DNA of 64,000 nucleotides from Clostridiales bacterium (GCA_017510605.1 JAFWMQ010000002.1:225584-289583); one strand, 5' to 3'. Counted from the first letter of the stretch, positions 53,226 through 61,191 are shown. Made by a program: numbers and translations. The notes: generated from the sequence alone by a model not told the origin.

Positions 53226-53429
53226 ATGATAGTTACAAAAGATACAATTATCGGGGATGTTGTTATGCAGGACGAAGGCATCGCGCCTATACTTATGGCT
53301 TCCGGACTTCACTGCCTCGGCTGTGCACTTGCTTCCGGCGAGACTATTGAAGAAGCTTGCATGGTACATGGAATGGACTGCGATTCCCTTGTAGAGGAGA
53401 TCAACAACTATTTTCAGTCAAAGGGCTGA
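53226..53429 (+). CDS. DUF1858 (hybrid-cluster-associated redox disulfide) protein
   Basis: A 67-residue protein matching DUF1858: KDTIIGDVV, then SGLHCLGCALASGETIEEAC with a CxxC. The family is thought to be a redox disulfide partner, often fused or near hybrid-cluster proteins; none is near here. CGGAGG precedes the ATG, and TATGAT at 53188 may be its -10. A terminator follows, so it is a stand-alone gene. Confidence 0.9.
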   Translation: MIVTKDTIIGDVVMQDEGIAPILMASGLHCLGCALASGETIEEACMVHGMDCDSLVEEINNYFQSKG

Positions 53430-53463
53430 GTTCCCGGTCAACTGAGATCTGACAAATTATAAT

Positions 53464-53507
53464 GGCTGTGATGCACTCGATCATTGAGTTGTTTCACAGC
53501 CGTTTTT
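53464..53507 (+). terminator. Terminator after the DUF1858 gene
   Basis: GGCTGTGA (53464-53471) pairs with TCACAGCC (53494-53501). An inner ACTC/GAGT stem extends it, and GTTTTTATA follows. Confidence 0.85.
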
Positions 53508-53514
53508 ATATTCA

Positions 53515-55779
53515 TTAATAAGAAGCGGACATTACTACTTCGAAAGTTGTTCCTTTACCAAGTGTGCTCTTAACGCTTATCTCAGCATCATGCTTGTCGC
53601 AGATGAGCTTAACTATAGCAAGGCCCAAACCTGTTCCCTTAATGTTTACTCCTGAATTCTGGGCTCTGTAGAATCTGTCGAATATTCGTGGGAGGTCCTG
53701 CTCTGGAATACCGATACCGTTATCCTCGACCGTTATGTGGATCTTCTGTGTGGCAACGTGAGAAGGATCTCCTGTTCTCCAGGCTCTTATGGAGATCTCA
53801 GCCTGGGGACCTGTATAGTTGATTGCGTTGGAAATAAGATTCTCGAATATGCGCGATAACTTAGCGGGGTCTGCTTTTACTATAAGCGCATCACGTGACG
53901 GGATATCAAGATTCAAGTGCTTTTCGCTGTTCTCGAGATCCATGGAATACATTACTACCAATTCATCGAGCATTTCCGCAATTGATACGGAAGTAAAGTG
54001 GAAATCCGAATCGCTTGATTCCATTCTGGTGAGTTCCATAATGTCTGAAACTATCCTTTCCATCTGTTCGGAACGGCGGACGATGTTGCTCAAATAAGAA
54101 TTACGCTGTTCAAGACTTAAGTTGTCCTGTGCCGAGAGCATCAACTCCGCATATCCTCTGATGGCGGTTATAGGAGTCCTTAAATCGTGTGAAACATTGC
54201 TGAGGACGTTTTTACGTGCTGCTTCACCCTCAAGCAGTCTTTTATTCGTAAGCACGAGATCTCTGTTGATCTCTGAGATAAATACGGTTTTTTCTCTTAC
54301 CTGTCTTTTCAGAACAGCAGCGTTTCTCTTGATCTCGCGCTGCTGGTTTATATAAGTGGACACAAGAGCGATTTCGGCGATAAGCGAGAAAATAACCAGG
54401 ATATTACTGTAGGTAGGGATCGTGTAGACGATCATGCTGTCCATGAGGATCGCCAGATAGAGCGCCAGGAACATCAGGCTGAACAGCAGTGACCAGAGAA
54501 GGATTCTCTGGTTTTCTCTGTTGTAGAAAAACAGATTAATGAATATTGAGAATGTGACTGTGGCCAGGGCAAACATTAACGCAATGAATTCCGGTAATAA
54601 TGTATCGAAAACAATTTCGCTGAAGAAATAGACTGCAATTAATGAAAGTCCTATTGCGAAGGCGATGTAGTGAACGTATTTTAAGAAAATGAATTTCTGA
54701 TGTGCCTTTGATCCTTTGAAGAATTGGGAATTCTCAAGAAAAGCAAACGCAGAAGCTGCTATCAGCAGGATAAATCTCAAGTCTGCTCTTACCTGGCTGT
54801 TGACTGATACAAAGCGGCAGTCGGTGAGGTAATAAAACAGAATGGCAACAAGACTTATCAGGAATGATAAAAAGAGCCATTTGTTTTTGGTGGAGTTCAG
54901 AATAATGTTTGAACCAACGGACAGTGCAACAAAGGAGATCAATATGACTATAGCAAAGTGTCCTGCGGTAATAACGGTGCGTACATCATTTGCATTCGCG
55001 GTCTCGATGATCGGTTCAGAAAGAAGTCCCGGGTTCGAGACTTGCGGGGTGCAGGTGATGACTATTACAAGATCCAGTTTTCCGTCCTCAGGAATAAGGG
55101 TACAGTAATCAGCAAAGGCATTAAGATTAAATACCGGCGTTCTGGCTCCGATGCGGTCAATATATTTTCCGTTGCAGAATATCCATGCAGTACCATTGAA
55201 CTTGTGGAAAGTCAGGGAGAGGGATTTAATGTCTTTGCTGCACTCGAAATGACCGATATAGGCAGCGCTGATACAGTTTAAATCATCAACGATAAAGCGC
55301 TGGTACTGCTTAGGCTTGCTGCCGGAATTGTACCAGTTGGCCGAATAATTGTAATCGAACCAGCCGCGCCATGTGTCACTGATTTTAACGTCTTCGGCAT
55401 AAGCCCTGTGAGCGGTCAATGCGGAAGAAGGCCAGTAATTACCATTGTTATCGCCTGCGGAATTCACGGCGTGGTCGAGTGTCGTTCTTACTGTTTCGGG
55501 GGTAACATTAGGAACAAAAGTCCAGCCTTCAGTGATGTGGTTACTGTAAGGTCCGTCGAGCACCAGAGTATCGCTTAACGGGAATGTTCCGGTTTCCTTG
55601 TTAAGTGATGGTGTCGAGTCAGTTGTGAAAGTAATTCCGATACTGACTATACCTGCGATTACGAGCATCAGTATCAACGCAAAAATAAAAGCAAGCATTG
55701 TGCCTCCGAACGTTCTGTCGTTAATGTCAGAATCCCAAAGCTTCATTTTTGCTAATCTGCTGTGTTTGTACTGTGCCAT
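53515..55779 (-). CDS. Membrane sensor histidine kinase, 7TM-sensor type
   Basis: A 754-residue kinase. A first helix (~residues 26-52) is followed by a ~210-residue extracytoplasmic domain. About seven membrane helices span ~275-470, an arrangement like the 7TMR-DISM sensors. A short linker leads to the HisKA domain with the phospho-His in NVSHDLRTPITAIRGYAELM (His ~531) and a HATPase domain (ENLISNAINY, DNGIGIPEQDLPRIFDRF, GTGLGLAIVKLI). All kinase boxes are intact. The response regulator gene lies 90 bases upstream on the same strand with a strong hairpin between them. The signal sensed is unknown, but the outer domain looks carbohydrate-binding-like (jelly-roll strands around HFECSKDIKSLSLTFHK). 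Confidence 0.88.
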   Translation of the reverse strand: MAQYKHSRLAKMKLWDSDINDRTFGGTMLAFIFALILMLVIAGIVSIGITFTTDSTPSLNKETGTFPLSDTLVLDGPYSNHITEGWTFVPNVTPETVRTTLDHAVNSAGDNNGNYWPSSALTAHRAYAEDVKISDTWRGWFDYNYSANWYNSGSKPKQYQRFIVDDLNCISAAYIGHFECSKDIKSLSLTFHKFNGTAWIFCNGKYIDRIGARTPVFNLNAFADYCTLIPEDGKLDLVIVITCTPQVSNPGLLSEPIIETANANDVRTVITAGHFAIVILISFVALSVGSNIILNSTKNKWLFLSFLISLVAILFYYLTDCRFVSVNSQVRADLRFILLIAASAFAFLENSQFFKGSKAHQKFIFLKYVHYIAFAIGLSLIAVYFFSEIVFDTLLPEFIALMFALATVTFSIFINLFFYNRENQRILLWSLLFSLMFLALYLAILMDSMIVYTIPTYSNILVIFSLIAEIALVSTYINQQREIKRNAAVLKRQVREKTVFISEINRDLVLTNKRLLEGEAARKNVLSNVSHDLRTPITAIRGYAELMLSAQDNLSLEQRNSYLSNIVRRSEQMERIVSDIMELTRMESSDSDFHFTSVSIAEMLDELVVMYSMDLENSEKHLNLDIPSRDALIVKADPAKLSRIFENLISNAINYTGPQAEISIRAWRTGDPSHVATQKIHITVEDNGIGIPEQDLPRIFDRFYRAQNSGVNIKGTGLGLAIVKLICDKHDAEISVKSTLGKGTTFEVVMSASY

Positions 55780-55810
55780 TGAATAACCGGGTCTTCCTTT
55801 TTATTGCCCG

Positions 55811-55850
55811 AAAATATTAAGCGGGACTATACGTTAGTCCCGCATATTTT
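55811..55850 (-). terminator. Hairpin between response regulator and kinase genes
   Basis: GCGGGACTA (55821-55829) pairs with TAGTCCCGC (55835-55843) around TACGT. AAAATAT/ATATTTT flanks can extend the stem. On the minus strand a T-rich TTAATATTTTC follows. It may partly terminate transcription so that the kinase is made in lower amounts than the regulator. Confidence 0.65.
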
Positions 55851-55868
55851 AATTCCGATTGTTATAGT

Positions 55869-56579
55869 TTAGAACTGTGAGTTCATACTGTTTTTTACCG
55901 GCGGGTAAGCAAATGAGTAGCCGATTCCCCACTCGGTCTTAACGAATGTGATCTCAGGTGCGATCTTCTCCATTTTCTTACGAAGATATGAGATGTTAAC
56001 CATTACGAGGTGGTTGTCGCACGGAGAATCATCGCCCCATACATGAGAATAGATTCTTGTAAACGGCACGATGACATTTGGTGTCTCGGCCAGGAGACAG
56101 AGGATATCAAACTCACGGTTTGTAAGATGTAAGGGCTTCTCTTTGAGAGTGACTTCACGTGTCTTGATGTTGATCCTGAGTGGCGGATACTCAACAAGGA
56201 AGCCTTCGCTCTTCATATTACGCTTAATATGCACATTGATTCTGAGACTTAACTCCGGAAGGGAATAAGGCTTGGTGATGTAATCGTCAGCACCGACCTT
56301 GAATCCGTTGATGACATCTTCCTGCTGGTCCTTAGCGGTAAGGAAGATGATCGGGCAGTCAGTAAATTCCTTGATCTTCGGAGCAAGATCAAAAGCGCTT
56401 CCGTCAGGGAGCATTACATCTAAAACGATGCATGAAAAATTATGAAGTTTGATCTTTTCCATTGCATCGGCGCAAGTAGTAGCTGTAATTACGTCATAAC
56501 CTTCACTTTCGAGAAAATCGCGATTGAGAACCAAGATATCACTATCATCGTCTACTAATAACACTTTTTGCTTAGCCAT
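55869..56579 (-). CDS. OmpR-family response regulator
   Basis: A 236-residue two-domain regulator. The receiver has the acidic pocket LLVDDDSD (Asp10-12), phospho-Asp54 in CIVLDVMLPDG, and the Lys in IFLTAKDQQ. The C-terminal winged helix has REFDILCLLAETPNVIVPF, then SPCDNHLVMVNISYLRKKM. Both domains look functional. AGGAGG precedes the ATG. It is encoded just upstream of its likely partner kinase. The regulon cannot be seen. Confidence 0.94.
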   Translation of the reverse strand: MAKQKVLLVDDDSDILVLNRDFLESEGYDVITATTCADAMEKIKLHNFSCIVLDVMLPDGSAFDLAPKIKEFTDCPIIFLTAKDQQEDVINGFKVGADDYITKPYSLPELSLRINVHIKRNMKSEGFLVEYPPLRINIKTREVTLKEKPLHLTNREFDILCLLAETPNVIVPFTRIYSHVWGDDSPCDNHLVMVNISYLRKKMEKIAPEITFVKTEWGIGYSFAYPPVKNSMNSQF

Positions 56580-56849
56580 TAATTTACCTCCTGTCGCTAA
56601 AAGATTTCCCCAATGCTATAATCAAATTCTTTTAAGATTCTGTTTTATTAAATAGCATTTTTTTGATTTTTTTACCTTATATAGTATACAACACGTCAAA
56701 GCATTTTTATATAGTTAAAAGTGATTACTTATATATTTTTTTAAAAATAATATCAAACCTTATATGGTGAGCAGAAAAACAGTATGCTCGTCATATACTA
56801 TACTTATGAAGATAACAGCAGATCCGTTCTATCCGGAGGTCGATTTCTT

Positions 56850-57722
56850 ATGATTACGGCAAATCAATATTTTCGCGAGCGGTTCGGACACAAAATGTAC
56901 AAGGCTTCGATATCGCTTAATGTTACCTGTCCCAACAGGGACGGAAGCAAAGGCGTTGGCGGCTGTGTCTTTTGTTCAGACGGTGGTTCGGGAGAATTTG
57001 CAGCAAAGTGCGGAGATACGATCTCCGATCAGATAGCAGGAACTATTGACCAGATCAGGGACAAGGCCGGGAAAGATGCCGGGTATATTGCATATTTTCA
57101 GAATTTTACGAATACATATTGCGATCCTTCCTATCTTGAGAAGTCTTTGGAAGAAGCCTCAGGATGCGAAGGAATAGAAGCGGTTTCGATCGCAACGAGA
57201 CCTGATTGTTTGGGGAACGAGATCCTTGAGGTGCTTTGCAGGCAGGCTGAACGCATGCCTTTATTTGTAGAGTTAGGACTTCAGACTTCGAATGATGATA
57301 CCGCTGCTCTTATTAACCGCTGTTATGAGACCAAAGAATATGTTAAAGCCGTATCTGACCTGAAATCTATAGGGGCAAATGTTATCACTCATATAATTTT
57401 CGGTCTGCCCGGAGAGACAAAAGAGATGATGATGGAAACTGTTAAGCTCTGTGCGGATTCCGGAAGTGACGGATATAAATTTACCTGCCTGTACGTTTTG
57501 GAGAATACAGCTCTGGAAAAACTCTTCATGAATAATGAAGTTGAGATACTTGAGATGGAAGAGTATTTTGATATTGTAGAAGACGCGATAAAGCTATTGC
57601 CGGAAGATGCGGTGATTCACAGATTTACCGGTGACGGTCCCAAGAAGATACTGATCGCTCCTTCGTGGACCATGAACAAGAGACAGGTCATTAACTATAT
57701 TAACCGGAGGTTTTGCTTATGA
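56850..57722 (+). CDS. TIGR01212-family radical SAM protein (YhcC-like)
   Basis: A 290-residue radical SAM enzyme of unknown reaction. The cluster-binding cysteines are in VTCPNRDGSKGVGGCVFCSD, the wide-spaced form typical of this family. The opening ITANQYFRERFGHKMYK and IAYFQNFTNTYC are also characteristic, as is LQTSNDDTAALINRCY. I place the start at ATG 56850 behind CGGAGG. An ATG at 56784 lacks an SD and would add 22 residues. The next gene overlaps its stop by 4 bases. The upstream 270-base region is very AT-rich and shows no clear feature. Confidence 0.9.
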   Translation: MITANQYFRERFGHKMYKASISLNVTCPNRDGSKGVGGCVFCSDGGSGEFAAKCGDTISDQIAGTIDQIRDKAGKDAGYIAYFQNFTNTYCDPSYLEKSLEEASGCEGIEAVSIATRPDCLGNEILEVLCRQAERMPLFVELGLQTSNDDTAALINRCYETKEYVKAVSDLKSIGANVITHIIFGLPGETKEMMMETVKLCADSGSDGYKFTCLYVLENTALEKLFMNNEVEILEMEEYFDIVEDAIKLLPEDAVIHRFTGDGPKKILIAPSWTMNKRQVINYINRRFCL

Positions 57723-58090
57723 AGAAATATGTAAAGCAGACTATGGATGCCGTGCGGAAATACATAGACGAAGAGATGAAGAACGCTCCGGTAGAAAAGA
57801 CGAATGAAGTCCTTTCAGAGTTTGAGACGAAGATAGCTTACTTTCAGCATGAGAGGCTCATCCACTTGATGGTAACGCTTGCTTTTGCAGCTTTTCTGCT
57901 CTTTGAGATATTCTGTCTTTTCATGCTTCCTTCCGCATTTATTTATGCCGGCATACTGCTTGTGCTAATATTCTTCGGTCTTACCATAGGATATGTTATG
58001 CATTATTATTTCCTCGAAAACAGCGTTCAGGAAATGTATCACATGAGAGATGAGATCAGAGCATTTCTAACCAAAGACAATGTGATATAA
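57719..58090 (+). CDS. Small two-helix membrane protein, unknown function
   Basis: A 123-residue protein. An N-terminal helix-rich cytoplasmic segment of ~45 residues (VKQTMDAVRKYIDEEMKNAP) is followed by two membrane helices (~50-70 and 75-98) and a short charged tail. I recognise no family. The ATG at 57719 has GGAGG 8 bases upstream and overlaps the radical SAM stop (ATGA), so the two are co-transcribed. Confidence 0.65.
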   Translation: MKKYVKQTMDAVRKYIDEEMKNAPVEKTNEVLSEFETKIAYFQHERLIHLMVTLAFAAFLLFEIFCLFMLPSAFIYAGILLVLIFFGLTIGYVMHYYFLENSVQEMYHMRDEIRAFLTKDNVI

Positions 58091-58091
58091 T
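58083..58091 (+). promoter_or_regulatory. Possible extended -10 element before the exporter
   Basis: TGATATAAT overlaps the end of the preceding gene and lies 24 bases before the ATG at 58115. It is part of TGTGATATAAT. No clear -35 is seen. Confidence 0.45.
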
Positions 58092-58114
58092 TTTCTCCTG
58101 TGTGGAGGGAATTT

Positions 58115-58612
58115 ATGCCGACAATCGTTAAATACATTCTGGTATTTTTTATATCGATGGTACCGATAATCGAGCTCAGGGGAGCAGTCCCGATCGGAGT
58201 TACGACTTTCGGGCTGAATGAATATCTGACGCTTGCAGTCTGTATCGTCGGCAATATGATTCCTGTTCCTTTTATTTATCTGTTCGGCAGAAAGATTCTT
58301 ATTTGGGGAAGCAAACTCAAGCACGGAAGCGGACTTTTCAAGTGGGTGCTCCAAAAGGGTGAGAAAGCCGGGAAAAAGCTTACCGCGAATTCCAAGAAGA
58401 GCGGCGCGTTTATTGCACTGATGCTCTTTGTCGGCATTCCTCTTCCGGGCACCGGTGCCTGGACTGGAACGCTTGCAGCTTCCATGCTCGACTTTGGAAT
58501 GAAAAAGAGCGCAAAAGCAGTTATGGCAGGTGTCCTTATGGCCGGGATCATCATGCTTGTCATCAGTTTGCTGGCAAAAGCCGGAATAACCTCAGTTGCG
58601 CAATTGTTCTGA
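58115..58612 (+). CDS. Small multidrug-export family membrane protein
   Basis: A 165-residue protein of the Sm_multidrug_ex (DUF/PF06695) family. It has about four to five helices. The early MVPIIELRGAVPIG motif and FVGIPLPGTGAWTGTLAASML are the family hallmarks. Substrates are unknown despite the family name. The ATG at 58115 follows GGAGGG; a GTG at 58100 is the alternative. No ORF follows for 825 bases. Confidence 0.85.
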   Translation: MPTIVKYILVFFISMVPIIELRGAVPIGVTTFGLNEYLTLAVCIVGNMIPVPFIYLFGRKILIWGSKLKHGSGLFKWVLQKGEKAGKKLTANSKKSGAFIALMLFVGIPLPGTGAWTGTLAASMLDFGMKKSAKAVMAGVLMAGIIMLVISLLAKAGITSVAQLF

Positions 58613-58672
58613 GAACGTAATCCTATTTACATATAAAACACCACGTTTAAGCTATTGTCATAAAACATCAAC

Positions 58673-58726
58673 ACTTTGATATACAAAGTATTGTGCATAT
58701 TGCACAACCAAATGATTTTCATTTGG
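58673..58726. repeat. Three consecutive perfect hairpins
   Basis: ACTTTG/CAAAGT (58673-58689), TTGTGCA/TGCACAA (58691-58707) and CCAAATGA/TCATTTGG (58708-58726) follow one another almost without gaps. None has a T-tract, so they are not simple terminators. The first overlaps a possible -10. Confidence 0.7.
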
Positions 58727-59415
58727 CGCCTCTGCGATATTGATAAAAAGAATCCCTGCGATTACTATTAAGATAGCTCCAAGGAATACGGAAGTGATAA
58801 CTTCCAATCCGAGGAAGGCCGCCCGAAGCAAGAGATCGAGCAGGCGCAGGGAAGAACCAAGGTTGGAATGAACTTGTGGCGAAGCCGATGAGACGAAGCC
58901 GGAGACAAATATCAAAGGTTGATACGGAGTCCGAGATTTTGAAGCAAAGGGAGTGACGAGCGAGTGGTTGAAGGTGTCATAGACATGCAAGCCACAGGTT
59001 GTAACAATTAGTTGATTCGGTATTCGGAACCGCGAGTAGGTGAGATGTCACCATCGACAGGAGAGAACCGGAGCCGCAGCGGATGTTACACCGGTTCGTG
59101 CAAACCGAGTAGCCGATCAGGCTGTCGACCAGTTAATACTTTGACCTTTATTGGCGGGTATGTAGCGGACCTGAATCGAATAGCGTAACGTTCGGTGAAT
59201 GGAGTCATGAGTTGCACGGTGTGATTGAGAGTTGCAGCAGATCGATTAGTTGTGACGATATCACATAAAAGCTCGGGTAGTGTTGGAAAGGGCCTTTTGT
59301 TAGGAGGAAGTACGAAGGAAGATGAGCGTGAATGCGTGATCTTCAATAGTGAATCTAATTTGGTTCGTTGGAGCAAAAATAAGATCCCGGTGATTCAGGT
59401 CATCGGGATCTTTCT
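58692..59415 (+). ncRNA. Large structured non-coding RNA, unassigned class
   Basis: This covers most of an 825-base stretch (58613-59437) with no credible ORF, while flanking genes are tightly packed. The + strand is purine-rich and full of complementary segments: GGAAGT/ACTTCC (58790-58805), GGTGA/TCACC (59039-59052), AACCGG/CCGGTT (59066-59096) enclosed by TCGACAG/CTGTCGA (59054-59060 with 59122-59128), TGTGA/TCACA (59251-59265) and GAAGAT/ATCTTC (59318-59344). It ends in a strong terminator. A possible promoter is TTGTCA (58655) with TATACA (58680), placing the 5' end near 58692. It does not match RNase P, tmRNA, SRP or group II intron cores by eye. Size (~600-720 nt), host type and a nearby tRNA recall ROOL/GOLLD-type ornate RNAs, but class assignment is a guess. 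Confidence 0.68.
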
Positions 59416-59418
59416 TTT
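59382..59418. terminator. Bidirectional terminator closing the ncRNA and the hpt operon
   Basis: AGATCCCGGTGA (59382-59393) pairs with TCATCGGGATCT (59400-59411), one G-U pair, loop TTCAGG. TTCTTTT follows on the + strand and TTATTTTT on the minus strand. It lies just past the stop of the opposing hpt gene. Confidence 0.88.
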
Positions 59419-59437
59419 GACTGTATAATACAAGCTG

Positions 59438-59983
59438 TTATTTGCGTTTAGGTATCTGGGCGATATAAGGAAGATTTCTTCCGATCTCATCATGATCCAG
59501 GCCATATCCTGCAAGCCAGAGATCGTTAATCTCAAAACCGTAATATTTTACCGGTATGGTCATAAGCAGTCTGTCGGGATTAAGGAGCATCGTGCAAAGC
59601 GTAATGTCCGCAGGCTTTTTCATCTCAAGATTCTGGATTATATATGCGGTGGTGAGTCCGGTCCTTATAACGTCTTCAACTACAAGAACATTTTTGTTCG
59701 TGATGTCTATATCGACATCTTTGGTGATGCGGACAATACCCGTTTTCGATGTCGTGTCGGGAATGTTGGAAAAGCCGACCATATCGACCTTGATCGGAAG
59801 ATCGATGGCTCTTGTGAGATCTGAAAGGAAAAAGAGCGAACCTTTGATAACGCCTATAACGACGAGTTCTTTACCCTTGTAATCTTCGGTTATCTGTCTG
59901 CCGAGTTCCAAGACTCTTGTTTTGATGGTTTCTTCGCTGTAGATGACGCGCTCGGTCTTCAGAGCATCTTCAAGGTTTGACAC
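59438..59983 (-). CDS. hpt: Hypoxanthine phosphoribosyltransferase with altered PRPP loop
   Basis: Purine-salvage enzyme joining hypoxanthine or guanine to PRPP. The 181-residue protein has VVIGVIKGSLFFLSDL and the PRPP loop as VVEDVIRTGLT. The usual sequence there is VEDIIDTGxT. The Glu-Asp pair that binds the ribose is kept, but the Asp that acts as general base in well-studied HPRTs is Arg (codon AGG). The purine-contact region KYYGFEINDLWLAGYGLDHD is intact. The GTG start at 59983 directly follows the stop of the upstream kinase-like gene, with GGAGG 8 bases before it. Confidence 0.88.
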   Translation of the reverse strand: MSNLEDALKTERVIYSEETIKTRVLELGRQITEDYKGKELVVIGVIKGSLFFLSDLTRAIDLPIKVDMVGFSNIPDTTSKTGIVRITKDVDIDITNKNVLVVEDVIRTGLTTAYIIQNLEMKKPADITLCTMLLNPDRLLMTIPVKYYGFEINDLWLAGYGLDHDEIGRNLPYIAQIPKRK

Positions 59984-60955
59984 TTAAGAATCCTCCCGGA
60001 TATTGTCGTTAAGACCACCGAACATCTTGAGCCGGTCAACAAGTTCGTTGAAATCTTTTTTATAGACGATGCGGATATTGGTGCCGGGATAAAGCTCCCT
60101 TACAAGGCGCATCTTTTTATTCTTCTTGGTTACGTATTTTTGATCCATAGTGGTCAGTTCAAGATACAGATTGAACTTGGGAAGATAGAAGTCGGGGGAG
60201 ATGGCCATGGTTACATTGCCTTCGGCATCCCATTCGACAGGAAATGTCTTGGGCTCGTAAAGCCACTCGATATTATAAATGCTTAAGATCCTGGCAAATT
60301 CCTCTTCTGTCTCATTCTTGAATTTTACCGCTCTTGTCTGATGATCGAAGGTGCCGTTATCGATGTTAGACTCAGTCAGCTTAACTTTGATGTCGTGTTT
60401 TCTGGCGAGCTCACAAATGGCATCCACACATTCATCTACGCTTAATCTGTCAGTATTGAGAATAAGGTCAAACTGTTCGGGAGAAGTAATGTCCTTGCCG
60501 TAAACCGTACGGACAAATTTCTTGTGTTTACGGTCGGCAATGTTAAGAACTTCGGTGGCTTCGTCATTGGTGATGCGGTACTTGCGGGCAATGGTGTTTA
60601 TCCTGGTAGTCTCACTTGCCGTAACCCTGATATGAATGGCGCCGGGGAAACCTGAAAGCAGCACACTTCCACCCATTCCCAAAATGACGATGTCCTTATC
60701 CTTGGAACTTGAAACTATAGTCCTGATCTTCTCCACCAGGATATCCGCATATGTTCTGTTGCTTCCTGGAAGCGTGGTCTCGAAAAACTTGGCGCTCTCA
60801 TTTAATCTGTCGAGAGTACCGGGATTAATCTCCCCAAAGAAATTATCCAAAGCATATTTACGGGAAATGACGACAGTTCCGAGTCTTGATGCGAGTGCAT
60901 CGGCAATCTCATCGCCCAGACTTCCGTTCTGTCTAGAGATAGTGATGATTGCCAT
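59984..60955 (-). CDS. Cytidylate-kinase-like protein with C-terminal nuclease-like domain
   Basis: A 323-residue protein. Residues 1 to ~190 resemble the cytidylate-kinase-like family: ITISRQNGSLGDEIADALA replaces the usual GSGGxxI loop, so nucleotide binding may be weakened. A Lys/Arg-rich lid (VRTVYGKDITSPEQFDLIL) follows. Residues ~200-320 are unlike any kinase and look like a PD-(D/E)xK-type fold: EWLYEPKTFPVEW, then SPDFYLPKFNLYLELTTMDQ, then KNKKMRLVRELYPGTNIRIV. The E-x-K reads ELT, so nuclease activity is unsure. I start at ATG 60955; an earlier TTG-type extension is less likely. It abuts hpt with no gap, so the pair is an operon. Confidence 0.7.
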   Translation of the reverse strand: MAIITISRQNGSLGDEIADALASRLGTVVISRKYALDNFFGEINPGTLDRLNESAKFFETTLPGSNRTYADILVEKIRTIVSSSKDKDIVILGMGGSVLLSGFPGAIHIRVTASETTRINTIARKYRITNDEATEVLNIADRKHKKFVRTVYGKDITSPEQFDLILNTDRLSVDECVDAICELARKHDIKVKLTESNIDNGTFDHQTRAVKFKNETEEEFARILSIYNIEWLYEPKTFPVEWDAEGNVTMAISPDFYLPKFNLYLELTTMDQKYVTKKNKKMRLVRELYPGTNIRIVYKKDFNELVDRLKMFGGLNDNIREDS

Positions 60956-60984
60956 AAAAACCCCCGAATGGATCTGATAAAACA

Positions 60985-61012
60985 ATTATACTCCTTTAAT
61001 ATTCACGCTCAA
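60985..61012 (-). promoter_or_regulatory. Promoter of the kinase-like/hpt operon
   Basis: On the minus strand TTGAGC (61012-61007), a 16-bp spacer and TATAAT (60990-60985) lie 30 bases before the ATG at 60955. Confidence 0.68.
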
Positions 61013-61056
61013 AATGAGAAAAATGGCAAAACGATTAAATTTTCTCGAATTCCTGT

Positions 61057-61085
61057 TTGACTTTGCACAAACGATTGGTTATAAT
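61057..61085 (+). promoter_or_regulatory. tRNA-Thr promoter
   Basis: TTGACT (61057-61062), 17-bp spacer, TATAAT (61080-61085). The tRNA begins 25 bases downstream. Confidence 0.85.
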
Positions 61086-61109
61086 CTTCCGTGCTTAAAG
61101 CAATCGGAT

Positions 61110-61185
61110 GCCATCTTAGCTCAGTTGGTAGAGCAGCTGATTTGTAATCAGCAGGTCGTGGGTTCGAGTCCCACAAATGGCTCCA
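61110..61185 (+). tRNA. tRNA-Thr (TGT anticodon)
   Basis: A 76-nt cloverleaf. The D arm is GCTC/GAGC, the anticodon stem is CTGAT/ATCAG with loop TTTGTAA giving TGT (reads ACA), and the T arm is GTGGG/CCCAC with TTCGAGT. CCA is encoded. The acceptor stem GCCATCT against AAATGGC has one mismatch (C6 opposite A67). ACA is the dominant Thr codon in gap, so this tRNA serves a heavily used codon. The gene is followed by a terminator and then by a mobile element. Confidence 0.95.
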
Positions 61186-61191
61186 AGTCTG

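Noticed and set aside
58800..59130. Possible RNase P RNA (GAGGAAGGCC resembles the GAGGAAAGTCC element)
   Set aside because: The following conserved ACAGAAA-type and distal elements are absent and spacing is wrong.
58613..59437. Possible group II intron or tmRNA
   Set aside because: No GUGYG start, domain V core or tag reading frame could be found.
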